From NCBI GenBank assembly GCA_002399345.1, contig DHDL01000016.1, positions 500-15,879 on the forward strand: a stretch of 15,380 bases of DNA, read 5' to 3'. A program made the position numbers and the translations under genes. The notes beneath the pieces are model-generated. The model saw only the letters and a list, made by a program, of their open reading frames with translations. It did no database searches and was not told the origin of the DNA. The first letter of the stretch is position 1. Every line of letters starts with the position of its first letter. The DNA is from Thermoanaerobacterales bacterium UBA4877 (GTDB lineage: Bacteria > Bacillota > Thermoanaerobacteria > Thermoanaerobacterales > UBA4877). Positions 12,432 through 15,380 of this stretch are shown here, in pieces.

Positions 12432-13187
12432 ATGGAGAGAAAAGCAGAAATTGGAGTTTTTGGAGGTACCGGGTTTTATTCATTTCTTGATAATGTAGAT
12501 GAATTTGAAGCAGATACCCCTTATGGTAAACCCAGCGACAGTATTGCACTTGCCGAGGTCAGCGGAAAGCATGTCGCTTTTATCCCGCGGCATGGCAAAG
12601 ATCACCGCTACCCGCCTCACCGCATACCATACAGGGCCAATATATATGCCATGAAACAACTGGGCGTAAAATACATAATTGCTCCCACTGCATCAGGCAG
12701 TTTAAAGGCAAAGGTGGCACCCGGCGATTTTTGTGTACCTGATCAATTGATAGACAGGACATGGGGCAGGGAGTGCACGTTTTTCGACGGGCCGGACGTA
12801 AACCATATAACTTTTGCCGATCCCTATGATGAAACTTTACGGGAATTAGCTGTAAAAAAGTGCCGTGACAACGGCCTTACTGTTCATGACGGTGGAGTAA
12901 TGGTTGTGATACAAGGACCCAGGTTTTCCACACGGGCTGAAAGTCAATGGTATACTTCAGCGGGCGGTACGGTAATCAACATGACACAGTGTCCCGAATG
13001 CGTACTTGCACGTGAACTTGGCATTGCCTATGCCAATATATCAATAGTTACGGACTATGATGCCGGACTGGAAGGGCATCCTGAAGTCAAGCCGGTGAGC
13101 AATGATAAAGTTACTAAGGTTTTTGCGGAGAATAACGAGAAGATAAAAAAAGTCCTCTATGATATGATAAACGATTTGGATGTTTAA
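12432..13187 (+). CDS. mtnP: S-methyl-5'-thioadenosine phosphorylase (MtnP/MTAP)
   Basis: A 251-residue class I nucleoside phosphorylase expected to cleave methylthioadenosine with phosphate to adenine and 5-methylthioribose-1-phosphate. Motifs are FGGTGFY (10-16), the phosphate-binding PRHGKDH (52-58), YRANIYAMKQLGV (67-79), QGPRFSTRAES (161-171), the NMTQCPE segment (183-189) and TDYD (207-210). Aspartates in the last motif favour 6-aminopurine (adenine) bases over hypoxanthine or guanine, where PNPs carry Asn. The EGPRF of many MTAPs is QGPRF here. A methylthioinosine- or purine-nucleoside-phosphorylase role cannot be excluded by motif alone, but mtnA two genes downstream makes MTA the likely substrate. 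GGGAGG lies 11 bases before the ATG, a slightly long spacing. Confidence 0.88.
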   Translation: MERKAEIGVFGGTGFYSFLDNVDEFEADTPYGKPSDSIALAEVSGKHVAFIPRHGKDHRYPPHRIPYRANIYAMKQLGVKYIIAPTASGSLKAKVAPGDFCVPDQLIDRTWGRECTFFDGPDVNHITFADPYDETLRELAVKKCRDNGLTVHDGGVMVVIQGPRFSTRAESQWYTSAGGTVINMTQCPECVLARELGIAYANISIVTDYDAGLEGHPEVKPVSNDKVTKVFAENNEKIKKVLYDMINDLDV

Positions 13188-13199
13188 GGTGATATAGAC

Positions 13200-14201
13200 A
13201 TGTCTGGAGATTTGAAGGAGATAGAGAGGCAGCTTATTATAATAGAGATGCTCTCTCAAGAAAAAAGAGGACTGACCGCCTGTGACATACAAAAACAGTT
13301 TCTAGTTGAAGGCATAAATGTGAGTACGCGGATGATAAAAAGAGATATGGATACTTTAAGTGAGGCCCATCTGCCTGTTTATGAAGAGAAGGAAGGGCAA
13401 AAGGTTCGTTACGCAATCAATAAATACACCCTTGAAAATGTGGCATTTACTGCAAATGAGGTGCTGGGGCTATACTTTTTGAGAGAGCTTATTAAGCCAG
13501 TCAAGAATGTTCAGCTTGCCGATTATGCGTATGCCCTTGTTGATAGGATTATTCAATTTATTAGACCTATAAAGCGCAGTTATATAGATCAGATAAAGGA
13601 TGTCCTTAAGGTGGACAGCGGGTATATAGTGCCGGATGTAAAGACAGACACGAATCTGCTGCGCAGTCTGGAGGAGGCTGCCAAAAACAGGGTAAGTATT
13701 AAACTTAAGTATTATTCCTATTCATCGGACAAGGTGTCAAAACGGTTGGTTGATCCTTATCTTGTATATTTCAGAGACGGCAGTTATTATTTAGTGGGTT
13801 ACTGCCATACTGACAAAGCTATAAGGGAATTCAAGCTTTCGCGTATATACGACTTCAAGAAGACCAAGCAATCGTTTAAATATATAGAGGACTTTAGTTT
13901 TGAAGAATATAGGAGACACAGTTTTGACAGACTGAGAGGCGATGGATGCTATAATGTGAAGGTGCGTTTTACGGGTGAGGCGGCAAGAATGGTAAATGAG
14001 TATGACAGGGACAGGGCCGACAAAATAGAAACGTTAGGTGATGGGGACATATTGTTTGTAAAGGAGGTCTCCACATTGGATGAGATTAAAAGGTGGATAT
14101 TGGGTTTTGGAAGGGGTGCTCTTGTCTTGGAGCCTGCCGAGCTTAGAAGCGATATTAAAGATGAGGCCAAGTGTCTAGATAAATTATATAGCGGGGAATA
14201 A
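13200..14201 (+). CDS. WYL-domain transcriptional regulator
   Basis: A 333-residue regulator. An N-terminal winged helix-turn-helix (about 8-75) shows ERQLIIIEMLSQEKRGLTACDI then VSTRMIKRDMDTL (41-53), the recognition-helix pattern of DeoR/YafY-like proteins. A WYL ligand-sensing domain follows (about 152-220); its signature reads YYLVGY (196-201), with Tyr in place of the usual Trp, followed by IREFKLSRI. The C-terminal WCX extension (about 250-325) has VKVRFTGEAARMV and ending motifs WILGFG and VLEPAELR. WYL domains bind nucleotides, single-stranded DNA or other small ligands and switch DNA binding. The ATG follows AAGGTGA and lies 12 bases after mtnP, so it is likely cotranscribed. A role controlling the mtn genes in response to an MTA or nucleotide signal is inferred from position. 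Confidence 0.88.
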   Translation: MSGDLKEIERQLIIIEMLSQEKRGLTACDIQKQFLVEGINVSTRMIKRDMDTLSEAHLPVYEEKEGQKVRYAINKYTLENVAFTANEVLGLYFLRELIKPVKNVQLADYAYALVDRIIQFIRPIKRSYIDQIKDVLKVDSGYIVPDVKTDTNLLRSLEEAAKNRVSIKLKYYSYSSDKVSKRLVDPYLVYFRDGSYYLVGYCHTDKAIREFKLSRIYDFKKTKQSFKYIEDFSFEEYRRHSFDRLRGDGCYNVKVRFTGEAARMVNEYDRDRADKIETLGDGDILFVKEVSTLDEIKRWILGFGRGALVLEPAELRSDIKDEAKCLDKLYSGE

Positions 14202-14255
14202 TGTGTTCAATGGTAAGTGTTATTATAGAATTATATGTGGAAATAAAGGGAGGCT

Positions 14256-15287
14256 ATGGTTTTGAGAACATTGCAATTTGAAGACAATGCACTTGTAATC
14301 ATAGATCAGACGAAGCTGCCTACAGAATTTAAGTCAGTGAAACTTTATACATGCCGCGAAGTGGCTTATGCAATAAAGGTTCTTATGGTAAGGGGTGCGC
14401 CGGCTATCGGGGTTGCGGCTGCTTACGGGCTTTATCTTGGTGTCAGTAATCATAATGATGACGATATAGACGAGGCTTTAGCAGAGTCTTATGATCTACT
14501 CAGGAGTACGCGGCCTACGGCGGTCAATTTGTTTTGGGCCTTGGAAAGAGCAAAGGGTGCATTTCTTGCGGCCAGGCCAAAAGGCGCTGCGGCTGCCAAA
14601 CAGGCTCTGCTTGTTGAGGCTGACAATATGGCTAAAGAAGATGTGGAAGCAAACATGAAGATTGGTGAATACGGCAATACGCTGGTTAAGGACGGATATA
14701 ATATACTCACCCACTGCAATGCCGGTGCCCTTGCCACAGTGGATTACGGAACTGCAGTGGGAGTAATAAGGGCGGCCCATGACAGCGGCAAGAAGGTGCA
14801 TGTGTATGCGGATGAGACGCGCCCGCTCCTGCAGGGAGCCAGGCTAACCGCATGGGAACTTAAAAGAGATGAAATACCCGTTACACTGATAACCGATAAT
14901 ATGGCGGGTTTTCTTATGAAACAGGGCAAGGTGGATATGGTGATAGTAGGAGCCGACAGGATAGCCCGTAATGGTGATACGGCAAATAAAATAGGTACAT
15001 ATTCCGTGGCTGTGTTAGCGCAGTGCAACAATGTTCCGTTCTATGTGGCGGCGCCGCTTTCAACTATAGATATAAAGCTCAAAAACGGAAGTGAAATACC
15101 CATTGAGGAAAGGGATCACGAAGAGGTAACCACGATAAAGGGCAGCAGGATAGCCCCCGCGGATATCGACGTATATAATCCAGCCTTTGATATAACCGAG
15201 GCAAACTTAATAAAAGGTATCATAACAGAGAAGGGTATAGCATATCCTCCTTATGAGGATAACATAAATAATTTTTTAAAGGCGTAG
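14256..15287 (+). CDS. mtnA: Methylthioribose-1-phosphate isomerase
   Basis: Isomerises 5-methylthioribose-1-phosphate to 5-methylthioribulose-1-phosphate, the step after MtnP in methionine (MTA) salvage. The 343-residue eIF2B-like fold shows RGAPAIGVAAAYG (46-58), RPTAVNLFWAL (86-96), THCNAGALAT (152-161) with catalytic Cys154, YADETRPLLQGARLTAWEL (184-202), ITDNMAG (212-218), GADRIARNGDTANKIGTY (232-249) with Asp234, and YNPAFDIT. ATG 14256 sits 2 bases after GGAGG but 5-6 after AAAGG; a TTG at 14262 has 8-base spacing from GGAGG and gives a family-like MRTLQFEDN start, so the true start may be 14262. No later salvage genes (mtnB, mtnC, mtnD or mtnX/W) are visible before the window ends. 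Confidence 0.94.
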   Translation: MVLRTLQFEDNALVIIDQTKLPTEFKSVKLYTCREVAYAIKVLMVRGAPAIGVAAAYGLYLGVSNHNDDDIDEALAESYDLLRSTRPTAVNLFWALERAKGAFLAARPKGAAAAKQALLVEADNMAKEDVEANMKIGEYGNTLVKDGYNILTHCNAGALATVDYGTAVGVIRAAHDSGKKVHVYADETRPLLQGARLTAWELKRDEIPVTLITDNMAGFLMKQGKVDMVIVGADRIARNGDTANKIGTYSVAVLAQCNNVPFYVAAPLSTIDIKLKNGSEIPIEERDHEEVTTIKGSRIAPADIDVYNPAFDITEANLIKGIITEKGIAYPPYEDNINNFLKA

Positions 15288-15328
15288 AAGGGAATTTAAT
15301 AGTTTTGTCGAATATATTATACCTAGGG

Positions 15329-15346
15329 TCTCAATAATTGAGGACT
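15329..15346 (+). repeat. Small inverted repeat downstream of mtnA
   Basis: CTCAAT and ATTGAG flank a single A, and outer GT/AC pairs can extend the stem past a bulge. It sits in the last 93 bases, which hold no gene that I can recognise. A purine-rich stretch ending GGTAGGGGG follows, which could be a ribosome binding site of the next gene or part of a structured leader. There is no T-run, so it is not a good terminator. Confidence 0.3.
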
Positions 15347-15380
15347 CTGGAGTGGTTATATGCGGGAATGGTAGGGGGAA

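Noticed and set aside
1..15380. CRISPR arrays, insertion sequences, prophage or toxin-antitoxin genes
   Set aside because: No regularly spaced repeats, transposase or integrase motifs, terminal inverted repeats or recognisable toxin-antitoxin pair were seen on either strand.

Overview
The window looks like chromosome from a spore-forming, low-to-moderate GC Gram-positive bacterium of class Clostridia. The evidence is AGG/ATA-rich codon use, strong GGAGG-type ribosome binding sites, short gaps or overlaps between genes, a YwmB-MurA pair, a CdaA-CdaR pair, and the DUF1659/DUF2922/YvrJ trio typical of Firmicutes. I cannot name the genus. There are no insertion sequences, phage genes or CRISPR arrays.

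Left edge (1-1417, minus strand): the first 46 codons of an Old Yellow Enzyme-type flavin oxidoreductase, a tRNA-Arg(CCG) with its own promoter, and a 3-hydroxyacyl-CoA dehydrogenase-family gene. The dehydrogenase uses CGN arginine and ATC isoleucine codons, unlike the rest of the window, so it may be acquired. A repeat-rich divergent spacer (1418-1649) follows.

Conserved core (1650-9466, plus strand): the relic of a ZIP-type metal transporter, then ywlC/tsaC (tRNA t6A synthesis), ywlE (protein-arginine phosphatase), rpiB, upp, comEB (dCMP deaminase), tagO/wecA and wecB/mnaA (cell-surface polymer precursors), then ywmB and murA (peptidoglycan precursor), ending at a strong terminator. This resembles the ywlC-to-murA order of Bacillus and Clostridia, but two expected items are missing: an intact ZIP gene and the F1Fo ATP synthase operon that usually lies before ywmB. 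A large imperfect hairpin sits at the second gap.

Small-protein cassette (9553-10179): three tiny genes (DUF1659, DUF2922 and a 49-residue YvrJ-like membrane protein), bracketed by terminators, with near-duplicate ribosome-binding leaders on the first two. Their function is unknown. They occupy the place where spoIID usually follows murA.

Right part (10366-15287): cdaA and cdaR (c-di-AMP synthesis and its regulator) behind an extended -10 promoter with two large inverted repeats upstream. Then come S-methyl-5'-thioadenosine phosphorylase, a WYL-domain regulator and methylthioribose-1-phosphate isomerase (mtnA), the first two steps of methylthioadenosine salvage. glmM, the usual partner of cdaAR, is absent. 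The last 93 bases hold no gene but a small inverted repeat that may begin a leader.

The most notable points are the ZIP relic, the missing ATP synthase block, the uncharacterised three-gene cassette, a CdaA with RHH in place of the usual RHR motif, and a WYL regulator embedded in an MTA-salvage cluster.
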